From Frateuria aurantia DSM 6220 (GTDB taxonomy: Bacteria; Pseudomonadota; Gammaproteobacteria; Xanthomonadales; Rhodanobacteraceae): DNA of 64,000 nt. The notes beneath the pieces were generated by a model, which was given only the letters and a program-made list of their open reading frames with translations, was not told the origin of the DNA and ran no database searches. Location of the stretch: NCBI RefSeq assembly GCF_000242255.2, contig NC_017033.1, forward strand, positions 124,001-188,000, written 5' to 3'. Positions 9,680 through 19,449 of this stretch are shown piece after piece (the stretch's first letter is position 1; every line of letters begins with the position of its first letter). A program made the position numbers and the translations under genes.

Positions 9680-10939
9680 ATGGCCTTGAATCCGGGGGAC
9701 ACCAAGTGCATGCAGGTGGGGAGTGAAGGAGCAGGCCTGAATGGTCGGCGTGCGGTATGGCAGGATCTGTCGTTCAGCGCGATATTGGCCGGGGTCATTG
9801 CGGTGGTGGTCGGCTTTGCTGGTTCGGCGGCGATCGTGTTCCAGGCCGCGCGGGCGGCAGGTGCCGACGATCAGGAAATCGGTTCCTGGTTGTGGGCCCT
9901 GGGCCTGGGACTGGCGCTGACCTCGGTCGGATTGTCTCTGCGTTTTCGCGAGCCGGTGGTGACCGCATGGTCGACACCGGGTGCAGCCTTGCTGGTCACC
10001 GCAGCCAGTGGCGTGCCGCTGGCCGAGTGCATTGCCGCTTTCGTGATCTGTGGCGCGATGATTACCCTGTCCGGCGTCACCGGCGGTTTCGAGCGGATCA
10101 TGAACAGGATGCCGGCCGGTCTGGCCGCGGCGATGCTGGCCGGCGTGCTGTTGCATTTCGGAATACGGATCTTTGCCCTGCTGCCTGCTCATGCCGGCCT
10201 GGTGCTGGGCATGCTGGCGACGTGGCTGGCCGGTCGGCGGTGGTGGCCGCGTTACGCCCTGCTTGCCGCGCTGGCGGTCGGGGTCGGACTGGCGGGATTC
10301 CAGGGCCAGCTGCAGGGGCCCTTGCCTGCACTGCAACTGGCCCATCCACATTGGGTGTGGCCGCGATTCAGCCTGCATGCGCTGGCCATCGCGCTGCCCT
10401 TGTTTCTGGTCACCATGGCCTCCCAGAACATGCCGGGCCTGGCTGTCCTGCGCAGCTATGGCTATCGGGCCACCCGTGCCTCGCCGGTCATGACCTGGAC
10501 CGGGCTGGCCACCTTGCTGCTGGCTCCGTTGGGGGCCTTTGCCATCAATCTGGCGGCGATCACTGCTGCGATCTGCATGGGGGCCGAAGTCCATGACGAT
10601 GCCCGCCGGCGTTATGTCGCGGCCTTGGCTTCAGGTCTGACCTACCTGCTGCTGGGTCTGTTCGGCGCGACTGTGGCAGCGGGATTCGCGGCATTGCCGC
10701 CGGTGCTGGTTGCGGTGCTCGCCGGCATGGCCTTGCTGCCGACCCTGACCATGAGTCTGGCCACGGCGCTGATTCCCGAACAGGGCCGTGAACCGGCAAT
10801 GGTGACCTTTCTGGTGACGGCCTCGGGGCTGGACTGGTTCGGTCTCGGCGCGCCGCTGTGGGGCCTGCTGGCGGGGCTGGTCATGACATGGGCGCTGCGG
10901 AGACGAGCGGACGGCAGAGTGCCGCAGGCTAGGGGTTGA
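9680..10939 (+). CDS. benE: BenE family benzoate/H+ symporter-type transporter
   Basis: About 419 residues with roughly 11-12 membrane helices. The start of the core, WQDLSFSAILAGVIAVVVG, and the segment VVTAWSTPGAALL match the BenE family of proton-coupled aromatic acid transporters; the substrate is inferred only from the family. No benzoate-degradation genes lie nearby. The start is uncertain: ATG 9680 or ATG 9710, the latter preceded by GGGGGA and closer to family length. The 3' end overlaps the convergent M56 peptidase gene by 11 bp. Confidence 0.8.
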   Translation: MALNPGDTKCMQVGSEGAGLNGRRAVWQDLSFSAILAGVIAVVVGFAGSAAIVFQAARAAGADDQEIGSWLWALGLGLALTSVGLSLRFREPVVTAWSTPGAALLVTAASGVPLAECIAAFVICGAMITLSGVTGGFERIMNRMPAGLAAAMLAGVLLHFGIRIFALLPAHAGLVLGMLATWLAGRRWWPRYALLAALAVGVGLAGFQGQLQGPLPALQLAHPHWVWPRFSLHALAIALPLFLVTMASQNMPGLAVLRSYGYRATRASPVMTWTGLATLLLAPLGAFAINLAAITAAICMGAEVHDDARRRYVAALASGLTYLLLGLFGATVAAGFAALPPVLVAVLAGMALLPTLTMSLATALIPEQGREPAMVTFLVTASGLDWFGLGAPLWGLLAGLVMTWALRRRADGRVPQARG

Positions 10940-12710
10940 CGGGTGTGGCTCGGCCCTGACGTACGGCACCTTCCAGCAGCCGCTGCAATTTTGCCGGGGC
11001 CTGACCGCTGCCGGTTGCCTGCGGGGGCGTGGCATAGACCTGCTGTTGCCGGACCAGATCCTGCATCTGTTCCTGCAAGACCCGCTGTCGCTGGCGCAGT
11101 TTGTCCATCTCGGTGGTATCGCTCGGCTCCGGCGAGAGGCTGAGCGGGTGGGCAATGCTGGCGGCCGGGAGTGGTGGCTGGCGCAGACGTGCCTGCCACA
11201 GCTGTTGGACCCGTGCGCGGTGGTTCCGGGCCTGACTGGCGGCCAGATCGGCCTGGCGCGCGGCCAGATCGCTTTGCTCTCTGGCGTTGAGCCACTGCTG
11301 TTGCAGCAATGCCCGCTGCGCCGGATCGAGTGCATTGCTGCGGACGGCCATGGCTGATGGGCTCTGCAGAGACCCGACCACCTGCCGGATCAGGACCGGG
11401 TCATGACTGAGCCAGACCTGCTGACCATGGCGGTACCAGAACACGGGCTGCTGGCCTTGCCGATGGCGAGCGAAGCGTGCCTGGTCGTCGGCCCCGCCCT
11501 GGAAGTACAGGGTCTGGCCATCGAAGGCGGCCCAGGCGGTCGGAGGCCGGGACGAGGGGCCGCTGCCAGCGGGGACTGGCGCCGGCGTCGGAATCGGTGG
11601 CGAAATCCGTGGCGGACTGATCACCGGCGGCGGCGGTACCGGCAGTGGCGCCATGGCCGGGATGATCGGCGTCATCATCGGGGGCGGTTGCACGGCCTGC
11701 AGCGCTGGATCGGCCAGGCTCAGGCGATATGGCAGCACCCCCGACAGGCTCAGCAGCATGGCGGCGACGGCCTGCCATCGCCGCTCCGGCGACTTCGCCT
11801 GATTGCGGCGCAAGGCCTGCAGTCGCCATTGCAGGTCGCGGTGTCCGCTGGGGGCACTGCCCAGTTGCGAATCGGACGGCCGAGCAGCCCCCCATTGCAG
11901 CAGAAGTCGTCCATAGGCCTGGGGATCCTCGCGACTGTGCTGCATCGCGAGACTGTCGCAGGCGCTTTCGCGCTGCAGTCGGTAGGCATGGTTGCTCCAC
12001 AGCAAGGCCGGATGGAAGCACAGCAGATGTCTGGCCAGGGCGGGTACCCAGCCCAGCCACAGATCACCTCGCCGGAGATGGGCCAGTTCATGGGCAATCA
12101 TCATCGCCGCCTCGGCCGGGGCCGACGGGCAGGTCGCCGGCAGCAGGATCATCGGTCGCCACAGGCCGCTGACCACCGGTGAGCCGAGGCTGGTGGCGGT
12201 GCGCAGCTCGGGGAGTCGCCGCAGCCCCATGCCCCGTGCCTGGATGCCGGCCAGGGTCCGGATCAGCTCCTGCTGCAGAGGCTGCGAACGGCGACGCAGG
12301 GCATGTGCCTGCCAGGCCTGGCCCAGCGAGATCAGCACCTGCACGATGAGCAGCCCCAGCCAGGCCAGAAAGAGCCAGCGCAGACCGTGGACGATGATGT
12401 CGTCGAGCATGGCCGGGCGAATCCTGCCGCCGCCGGGCGGGCTGACGCCCAAGTCACCGGCAGGGATACCCAGCCGTGCCAGCAGGCCATCGTCGCCTGG
12501 CGGCCATGGCCAGACCAGCCGAAGTCGCCAGCCCAGCCCCGCCAGTACCTGCAGCCCCACCAGCCACCACAGCGTGCAGCGGGTCGCCGCCGAGAGTCTT
12601 GGCAGGCAGCGATCCAGCAAGGCCACCAGACCGGTCAGCAGCAAGGTCTGCAGACAGGTCCAGCACAGCCATGGCAGCCATAGTGAGGTCATCCGGTCGA
12701 TCACATCCAT
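10929..12710 (-). CDS. M56 family (BlaR1/MecR1-like) membrane metallopeptidase
   Basis: A 593-residue protein from ATG 12710, preceded by GGAG. The N-terminal half holds about four membrane helices and the zinc-peptidase motif HELAHLRRGDLW, as in BlaR1/MecR1 sensors that are autocleaved and then inactivate a BlaI-type repressor. After a last helix (MLLSLSGVLPYRLSL) comes a proline-rich periplasmic linker (many PPP and PIP motifs). A Gln/Arg-rich, coiled-coil-prone tail replaces a penicillin-binding domain. No BlaI-type gene is present on either side, although the families are normally adjacent. The ligand sensed cannot be predicted. An inverted repeat lies about 110 nt upstream. Confidence 0.85.
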   Translation of the reverse strand: MDVIDRMTSLWLPWLCWTCLQTLLLTGLVALLDRCLPRLSAATRCTLWWLVGLQVLAGLGWRLRLVWPWPPGDDGLLARLGIPAGDLGVSPPGGGRIRPAMLDDIIVHGLRWLFLAWLGLLIVQVLISLGQAWQAHALRRRSQPLQQELIRTLAGIQARGMGLRRLPELRTATSLGSPVVSGLWRPMILLPATCPSAPAEAAMMIAHELAHLRRGDLWLGWVPALARHLLCFHPALLWSNHAYRLQRESACDSLAMQHSREDPQAYGRLLLQWGAARPSDSQLGSAPSGHRDLQWRLQALRRNQAKSPERRWQAVAAMLLSLSGVLPYRLSLADPALQAVQPPPMMTPIIPAMAPLPVPPPPVISPPRISPPIPTPAPVPAGSGPSSRPPTAWAAFDGQTLYFQGGADDQARFARHRQGQQPVFWYRHGQQVWLSHDPVLIRQVVGSLQSPSAMAVRSNALDPAQRALLQQQWLNAREQSDLAARQADLAASQARNHRARVQQLWQARLRQPPLPAASIAHPLSLSPEPSDTTEMDKLRQRQRVLQEQMQDLVRQQQVYATPPQATGSGQAPAKLQRLLEGAVRQGRATPVNP

Positions 12711-12820
12711 GTGGGCAGCTCCGGGTCCGCAAATGGAGGGTGCTTGCTGCCGGCATCCTTCCGGCATGGCTCCGCTTCCCTGAGATCGAATACCGACCGC
12801 ACGGGGCCATTCGAATCTAG

Positions 12821-12845
12821 GCTTGACCAAGAGCGCGGGTCAAGC
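12821..12845. promoter_or_regulatory. Inverted repeat upstream of the M56 peptidase gene
   Basis: GCTTGACC at 12821-12828 and GGTCAAGC at 12838-12845 form a perfect 8-bp inverted repeat with a 9-nt spacer, in the intergenic region about 110 nt ahead of the M56 start. It could be an operator or chance; it does not resemble the BlaI operator core (TACA-N-TGTA). The rest of 12846-13405 shows no recognisable gene. Confidence 0.3.
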
Positions 12846-13405
12846 AAACAGTTGTGACGACAGCAGTGACGATCCGGTCTGATGGTTTGGCAAGCCATGG
12901 TGATGACGCTAGCGTCTCTTGCATCGCTCCTTCACTGAGCTCTTTTGCCGTCAGGCAAGAGAGTTCCCGGATTCATGCATCTCCATCGGATGATGCTCAA
13001 GAAAGGCGTCTTGATGTCCGTGAAACCTGATTCAAAGGCTGGGATGGATGTCGTCCATGAGCGTCTTGACAAGGCGTCCGCCACTGCGCGAACGATGGCT
13101 GTCCGCCAGGGTCTCGATGCCAACCTTGAGTCGGTGTGATGCAGGTGGAAGTTATCCGGAACGTTGCCAGAGTCCACCAAGAAACGTGGATTCCTGCCGT
13201 TCCTGAGCATGTCCGGGATGGCGCATCCGGCGCGACGCAAGGAATCTGCACGATATCGAGATGCGTGCTTGCGCACTTGAACCCGGGCACCTCCTGCCTC
13301 GACAGGGTGAAGTGCTCCCTGATATGCCGAGCGAGCCGGCGAACACCAAGGCGGGCCCGCCCCGGCGAGGGAACGGACCCGCATAGTTGCAGGTGATCGA
13401 GCTTG

Positions 13406-15718
13406 TCAGAACTGGAAGTTGGCCGTCAGCATGCCCCAGCGTCCGACATTGGGAACGAAGGCGCGGGCATTGAAGGCGATATCGAAATAGCGCTTGTTGG
13501 TCAGGTTGTACAGGTTCAACTGCAGGCTGACATGGTCGTTGACGGTGTAACCGATCATCGCGTTCTGCACGAAGTGGCCGGACAGCATCAGGCTGGCCAG
13601 GTCGCCATCGGACAGGCTGGTCGCCGGACGGTTGGTGACATAGCGTGCGCTGACATACTGGGCGCCATAGCCGATGGTCCAGTTGTCCGGCAGGGTCCAG
13701 GTGTTCCAGATGTTGGCCGCGTTGCGAGGCGTGTTGTACAGCGCGCGACCCACGGGCACGTCGTTGCCGGACTGATATTTGCTGTCGATATATGAATATG
13801 ACGCCATCAGCTGCCACCAGTCGGTGATCTGGCCGCTGGCCGTCAGCTCGAGGCCGCGGGCCCGTTGTTTGCCGTTGGTATTGTAGTCGTTGCCGAATTC
13901 ATCCGTGGTAAGGGCATTGGTCATCTGGGTCTGGTAGACCGCGGCCGTCAGGGAAAGCCGCTTCTGCAGCAGTTCCCACTTGGTACCCAGTTCCCAGGTA
14001 TTGGCCGTTTCCGGCGCCAGGCTCAGCTGGTTGCCGCTGACCGAACCGGTGGTGGCGATGGTATCGAACGACGGTGGTTGCTTGGACGTCGAATAGCTCA
14101 GATAGACCGAACCCTGGTCGGTGGGCTTCCACGTGGCGCCCAGCTTCCAGGAGAACAGATTGTCGGTCTTGCTTTGCAGGGCACCGCCGACCAGATTGTT
14201 GTACTGCAGGTCCCAGCTGTCGAAGCGGGCGGCCCCGGTCAATTGCCAGTGGGGATCAATGACCAGGGTATCAATCAGATAGACGGCCTTGTCCACCTGC
14301 TGGCTGGAGGTGTTCTTGTTGATCGCCATCGCGGCCGGTTCGCCGGCGAAATAGCCCAGCGGATCGCTGATGCTCAGCCCGTTGCGATCTGACTGGGAAA
14401 TGGCATTCTTGAACTGTGCGCCAGCATACTTGAGGCGCGAGAAATCCAGGCCGGTATCCAGGGTATTGTGCAGACCGGATTCGTCACCTTGTTTCCAGAT
14501 CAGGTCGGTCTGATTTTCCACCTGCTGAGTGGAAAATTGACGGCGAACACCGCCCGGGCCGTAAGCGTTGTAAGTGCCTGCGGCCAGATCCAGATTGTCC
14601 GGCAGGGCAGCCGTGTTGAGATGCACCGTATTGGTGGTGATTTCGGTGGTGCGATTCACGTCGCTGAAGCGGGAGACATTGTGCAGCACCAGCTTGTCAC
14701 TGAAATCATGATCGACTTTCAGCGTGACGGCATTGACCCGCGAATCGTCGCGATCATAGTTGCGCAGACCATAATAGCCGTCCCAGCGGCTGCCGGGGAC
14801 TTGGCGGACACGGGTGATGTTGCGAGGATCTCGCAGAATGCCCATATCCGGCAGGTTGTGATCCTTCTGGTAGAGATAGGACAAGGTGACCCGGGTCGGG
14901 GTGCCAAGACCGAAGGCAATCGACGGCGCGAAGCCCCAGCGATGGTTGAAAATGGAATCGCGGCCAGCCGTATTGTTGAGATTGCCCATCGCGTTCAGCC
15001 GCACGGCAATGCCATGATCCTGGGACAGAATTCGATTGACATCTATCGTGGCGCGGCGATTCGCGGCGGTGCCGCCGCCGAGGCTGAAGCGCGTGAAATT
15101 TTCGAGCCTGGGCTTCTTGGTGGCCATGTTGATGACGCCGCTGACGGATCCAGCCCCTGAGTATGAAGAGGCCGAGCCACGGATCACTTCCAGGTGATCG
15201 AGATTGAAATCATCGGAGCGGATCATCTGGGCGGCATCACGGATGCCGTCAACGTAGATATCATCGCGGCCTTGGAATCCCCGCATCGAGAGATTGTCAC
15301 CCAGGCCGCCGCCGCCCTCGCCCGCAGCGAAGGTGATGCCTGCCACATTGTTGGTCAGGGCGTCACGCAGACTGTGCACATTCTGATCCTGCAGTACCTT
15401 GTCCGGTATCACCAGGATGCTTTGCGGCACATCCGCGATCGGTGCCGCGAACTTGACCGACTCGACGTGGTCGGCGTGATAGCTGGCCGCGTCAGCGACG
15501 ACATCGACACGCTGCAGTGTCTTGCCATGATGGTGTGGCGAATGAACGTCCTGACCGTTCGATGACGTGTCGGCGGATGTGTCGGCAGGACCGGCCGGCA
15601 GTTCGCCGCCATGGGCGACACCGCACAGGCAAAGCGTGGCCGCGAGGGTGGAAGGCAGGCGGCGGCTGGCTACTGCATGGGGTGCGGTACGAACAAAGGG
15701 AGAGGAATCAGTGGTCAC
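13406..15718 (-). CDS. TonB-dependent siderophore receptor (Fiu/FhuE-like)
   Basis: A 770-residue outer-membrane receptor. GTG 15718 is chosen because AGGA precedes it and it puts a signal peptide (LPSTLAATLCLCGVAHG) at the N-terminus; an upstream GTG at 15760 has no ribosome site. The plug contains ADVPQSILVIPDKVLQDQNV, the FAAGEGGGGLGDNLSMRGF loop and IYVDGIRDAAQMIRSDDFNL, all typical of ferric-siderophore receptors of the catecholate type. The barrel ends in FQF. It should import an Fe(III) chelate with TonB-ExbBD energy. A Fur-like box lies about 85 nt upstream and a broken paralogue lies just behind. Confidence 0.92.
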   Translation of the reverse strand: MTTDSSPFVRTAPHAVASRRLPSTLAATLCLCGVAHGGELPAGPADTSADTSSNGQDVHSPHHHGKTLQRVDVVADAASYHADHVESVKFAAPIADVPQSILVIPDKVLQDQNVHSLRDALTNNVAGITFAAGEGGGGLGDNLSMRGFQGRDDIYVDGIRDAAQMIRSDDFNLDHLEVIRGSASSYSGAGSVSGVINMATKKPRLENFTRFSLGGGTAANRRATIDVNRILSQDHGIAVRLNAMGNLNNTAGRDSIFNHRWGFAPSIAFGLGTPTRVTLSYLYQKDHNLPDMGILRDPRNITRVRQVPGSRWDGYYGLRNYDRDDSRVNAVTLKVDHDFSDKLVLHNVSRFSDVNRTTEITTNTVHLNTAALPDNLDLAAGTYNAYGPGGVRRQFSTQQVENQTDLIWKQGDESGLHNTLDTGLDFSRLKYAGAQFKNAISQSDRNGLSISDPLGYFAGEPAAMAINKNTSSQQVDKAVYLIDTLVIDPHWQLTGAARFDSWDLQYNNLVGGALQSKTDNLFSWKLGATWKPTDQGSVYLSYSTSKQPPSFDTIATTGSVSGNQLSLAPETANTWELGTKWELLQKRLSLTAAVYQTQMTNALTTDEFGNDYNTNGKQRARGLELTASGQITDWWQLMASYSYIDSKYQSGNDVPVGRALYNTPRNAANIWNTWTLPDNWTIGYGAQYVSARYVTNRPATSLSDGDLASLMLSGHFVQNAMIGYTVNDHVSLQLNLYNLTNKRYFDIAFNARAFVPNVGRWGMLTANFQF

Positions 15719-15801
15719 GGGGTCAGTCCTGGCACGACAGGGAATTCGGATGGCTGTCACAGACCATTTTGTCGAAGGTCTGCATTGATCGTCTTGCGAA
15801 C

Positions 15802-15820
15802 AAGAATGATACGCATTTGA
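15802..15820 (-). promoter_or_regulatory. Candidate Fur box upstream of the siderophore receptor
   Basis: AAGAATGATACGCATTTGA matches the classical 19-bp Fur consensus at 12 of 19 positions, including an uninterrupted AATGATA and CATT. It lies about 85 nt ahead of the receptor start, in a 418-bp intergenic region that otherwise shows no gene. Iron repression of the receptor is expected for this family; the site itself is inference. Confidence 0.5.
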
Positions 15821-16136
15821 TCAGGGGCGGGCAAATGGCACTCATGTCTGATCGTTGATGGCCAGCCGTTTTGAAGTCCTTTTCGAAAATTCATGCGAAT
15901 CCGTACCGCAATGGAGTGATATGGCGCGTGGCAAAGCCAGCGGGAAAAGCCTTGATCAAACCATGGGATAAACGAGTCGCAAGATATTGCGCATCCTTGA
16001 GGCTGCGGCCAGTTGATGCGACGCGGTGTTGCATCCGGTCAGCGACGCATGTCATGCGCCGAGCTGCGGCGGCAAGACCCGTCGCGAGTGGTCCGGCCGC
16101 CGGTCGGCAATGATCGTGCTGGGCCAAGCCGGTCTG

Positions 16137-18417
16137 TTACAGCTGGATATTGGTGGTCAGCATGGCCCAGCGGCCGATATTGGGTACGAAGCCCCTGCCG
16201 TTCAGCGCCACATCGAAATAACGCCGGTTGTCGAGGTTGTAGATATTCAACTGCAGACCGACGTGATCGTTGATGGCGTAGCCGAGCATGGCGTTGTGGA
16301 CGAAATGGCCGGAAAGCGCCAACCGGGACAGGTCTCCGTCCAGCAGATTGCCTGCAGGTCGACTGGAAACGAAGCGGGTGCTGACATATTGCGCGCCATA
16401 GCCGATGGTCCAGTTGCCGGGCAGGGTCCAGGTGTTCCATACGGTGGCCGAATTGCGGGGGGTATTGAACAAGGCCCGGCCGACGGGAACGTCATTGCCC
16501 GACTGATATTTGCTGTCGATATAGGCATAGGTGGCCATGATCTGCCAGATATCGGTGATCCTGCCGGCAGCGGTCAGCTCCAGCCCCCGGGCACGTTGAC
16601 GACCACTGGTGTTGAAGCTGTTGCCGAAGGCATCGGTAGTCATCGCGTTGGTCATGGCCGTCTGGTAGACGGCAGCGGTCAAGGCCAGTCGCTGCTGGAA
16701 CAACTCCCATTTGCTGCCCAGCTCCCAGGTCTCAGCGGTTTCGGGTGCCAGGCTCAGCTGGCCGCGCCCCAGCAAGCCGTAGGAGGCGATGGCGTCGAAG
16801 GACGGCGGTGGAATAGCTGAGGTAGACGGCACCGGCCCGGGTGGGCTTCCAGGTGGCCCCCAGTTTCCATGAGAACAGTCCATCGGTCCTGGTCTGGCGG
16901 TTGCCGGCGACCAGATCCTCATATTGCAGATCCCAGCTGTCGTAACGGGCGGCGCCGGTCAGTTGCCAATGGCTGTCGATCACCAGGGTATCGATCAGAT
17001 AGATGCCTTTGTCCACCTGCTGACTGCGGGTATTGCGAATAGGGTAGGAGGCCATGACCGGACCGTCGTAGCGGCCTGCGGGATGGCTTATGCTCAGCTG
17101 GCCGAGTTCGGAGGCAGGAATGATGTTGGAGAACTGGGCGCCGGCGTATTTCAGGCGTGAGAAGTCCAGGCCGATATCCAGCGTGTTGTGCGGACCGGCT
17201 TTGTCGCCATGCGACCAGATCAGGTCGGTCTGGTTTTCGACCTGCTGGGTGGAATAGGCCCGCCGGAAGGCCGACGGCCCGAAACCTCCGTCATAAGTAC
17301 CGGCGGCCAGATCCAGATCCATCAGGCGCGGGGTGGTGGCGGTGGCGCCGGTCCGGCGATTGACATCGCTGAAGCGGGAGATATTGCGCAGCTGCAGCTG
17401 GCTGCTGAAGTCGTGATCGATCTTGAGCGTGACGGTATTGATCCGTGCATCGTCGCGATCAAAATTCCTCAATCCGTAATAGCCGTTCCAGCGGCTGCCG
17501 GGCAGGGCGCGTACTTTCACATCATTGCGCGGATCGCGCAGTATGCCGAAGTCCGGCAGGTTGTGGTCCTTCTCGTACAGGTAGGACAGGTTCACCCGGG
17601 TCGGCGTGCCCAGGCCGAAGGTGATCGAGGGCGCGAAGCCCCAGCGGTGGTTGAACACCGTATCGCGACCGGCGATATTGTTGAAATTGCCCATCGCGTT
17701 CATACGCGCGGCGATACCGTACTTGTGCGAGAGGATCCGGTTGATATCGATGGTGGCGCGTCGATTGACGGCCGTTCCTCCCCCAAGGCTGACATGGTTG
17801 AAATTTGTCAGGGCGGGCCGCTTGCTGCTCATGTTGATGACGCCGGCCACGGCCCCGGCACCCGAATAGGACGAATCCGAACCCCGGATCACCTCGATGT
17901 GGTCCAGATTGAAATCATCGGAGCGGATCATCTGGGTGGCGTCGCGGATGCCGTCGACATAGATGTTGTTGCGACTCTGGAAGCCGCGCATCGAAAGATT
18001 GTCTCCCAGGCCACCACCGCCTTCGCCGGCGGCGAAAGTGATGCCGGCCACATTGTTGCTCAGCATGTCACGCAAACTGTGTACATTCTGGTCCTGCAGC
18101 AAGGCATGAGGCAGCATCAGGATGCATTGCGGCACATCGGCGACGGGGGTGGCGTATTTGCCCGAATCGACTCGGCTGGCGTGATAGCCCACTGCCGTGG
18201 CGCTGACCTCGATCGTATCCAGACGAGTAGCGGGACGGCGCGGTCGGGGTGCGGTCGCCTGGGTTGAGGTTGCGAGGCCGGCCGGCCGGGCAGCTGCTGG
18301 AATCTCGCTGCCTCTGGCCGCTCCGTGCAGACACAGGCCGGCAGCGAGGGTTGGCAGGTACCACAGAACCGGCGGCAAGGCAGAGCTTCGGATGCAGGCG
18401 GGATGGGTTTTGTCCAC
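16137..18417 (-). pseudogene. TonB-dependent siderophore receptor, frameshifted paralogue of the gene at 13406-15718
   Basis: From GTG 18417 (signal peptide LPTLAAGLCLHGAARG) the frame follows the neighbouring receptor closely through plug and barrel to VYLSYST, near 16810. It then drops out of frame. The adjacent frame resumes at PPSFDAIASYG and continues to a normal barrel end at 16137. Compared with the intact paralogue, 11 nt are missing between the YST and PPSF codons (around 16803-16812). Everything else is well preserved, so the lesion is probably recent, or a sequencing error. If real, the product would be truncated about three quarters of the way along and could not form a complete barrel. 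Confidence 0.85.
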
Positions 18418-18875
18418 GATAAGGAATTCCGGCGCTGAGGCAGGCGGGATGGCTGAGCGGCGGCGGCCATGCAGGTATGTCGAGCGGTCGGAATCTAGTG
18501 GCGATGATGTGAACTCATTGTCAAGGCGTATAAAGGTCCAAGTGCAAGGATTCAAGGGGGCGATTTCATGATTTCCTGTGGACAGCGACACCTTCCGATA
18601 TCAGAGTCCGCTCAGCCGCAGCATGGATGGCAATCCGGCTTCCGTCTTTGGCTGCGATGATGGCAGCGATCCGTTGCCGCCAAGCGCAGGTCAAGCGCTT
18701 CAGGTAAGATCCGATGTCCAGGACCGGACCTTGCGAGCGACGGCGGGGGACGCCGATTTGGTCTAAGATGGAGATGCCGGTCGGTGCCTGATTCCATGAT
18801 CGTGGCGAACCTGAATTGTTGATCGGCGGGAGAGGAACAGTTCAGGCTTGTCGCCATTCTGCTGGAGGGCAAGTC
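18418..18875. other. Intergenic region with weak Fur-like dyad
   Basis: No gene recognised. At 18503-18522 the halves GATGATG and CATTGTC each match a Fur half-site at 6 of 7 positions, but the spacing is one base too long. The stretch also holds the leader of the stress protein gene, with GGAGGG at about 18864-18869. Confidence 0.3.
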
Positions 18876-19325
18876 ATGTTCAAGCGTATCCTGATTCCCA
18901 CCGATGGCAGCGAGCTGTCGGCGCGTGCCGTCAAGGCCGGCATCGAGCTGGCCTCGACCTGCCATGCGACGATTCACGCCTTTCACGTCGCCGAGCCGCC
19001 TCCGCCGATGATCTATGCCGGACCGGTTGCACCGGTCAGTGATGCCGATTACGAGGAGGAGGCGCTGCAAGGTCTGCGGGCAGCGGCCGAACGCTACCTG
19101 GCCGAGGTCCGCTCTGCAGCTGTCGCGGCCGGCGTGATCTGCGATGTCAGCTATGCTTTTGACCGCCGACCTTACGCGGCCATTCTGCAGACGGCCCAGG
19201 AGCGGCATTGCGACCTGATCGTGATGGGTTCACATGGTCGGCGTGGCCTCGGTCTGCTGCTGCAGGGCAGCGAGACCCAGAAAGTCATCAGCCATGGCAG
19301 TGTGCCGGTACTCATCTATCATTGA
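18876..19325 (+). CDS. Universal stress protein (UspA family)
   Basis: A 149-residue single-domain Usp. It begins MFKRILIPTDGS, the usual first strand and nucleotide-binding Asp, and near the C-terminus carries the ATP-binding signature G-2x-G-9x-G-S in GSHGRRGLGLLLQGS, followed by the last strand VPVLIYH. It therefore belongs to the ATP-binding subclass. ATG 18876 is preceded by GGAGGG. It stands alone; its nearest neighbour downstream is the convergent decayed LysR gene. The family is induced by growth arrest and other stresses; no specific role can be read from this context. Confidence 0.92.
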   Translation: MFKRILIPTDGSELSARAVKAGIELASTCHATIHAFHVAEPPPPMIYAGPVAPVSDADYEEEALQGLRAAAERYLAEVRSAAVAAGVICDVSYAFDRRPYAAILQTAQERHCDLIVMGSHGRRGLGLLLQGSETQKVISHGSVPVLIYH

Positions 19326-19449
19326 AGTGGAGACCTTCGGGGCTGCTTATACGCGGTTCCGCCGTAGCATGGCGGATAGACATCCGCGTATTCAGATCGG
19401 AAGGCCAGACAGATCGTGACGAAGGTGGCGCACATCGGTGATCGCGACG

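Noticed and set aside
12932-13384. A 150-codon reverse ORF in the gap between the M56 gene and the siderophore receptor
   Set aside because: No motif, ribosome site or overlap pattern supports it; the opposite-strand ORF at 12945-13139 is equally unsupported.
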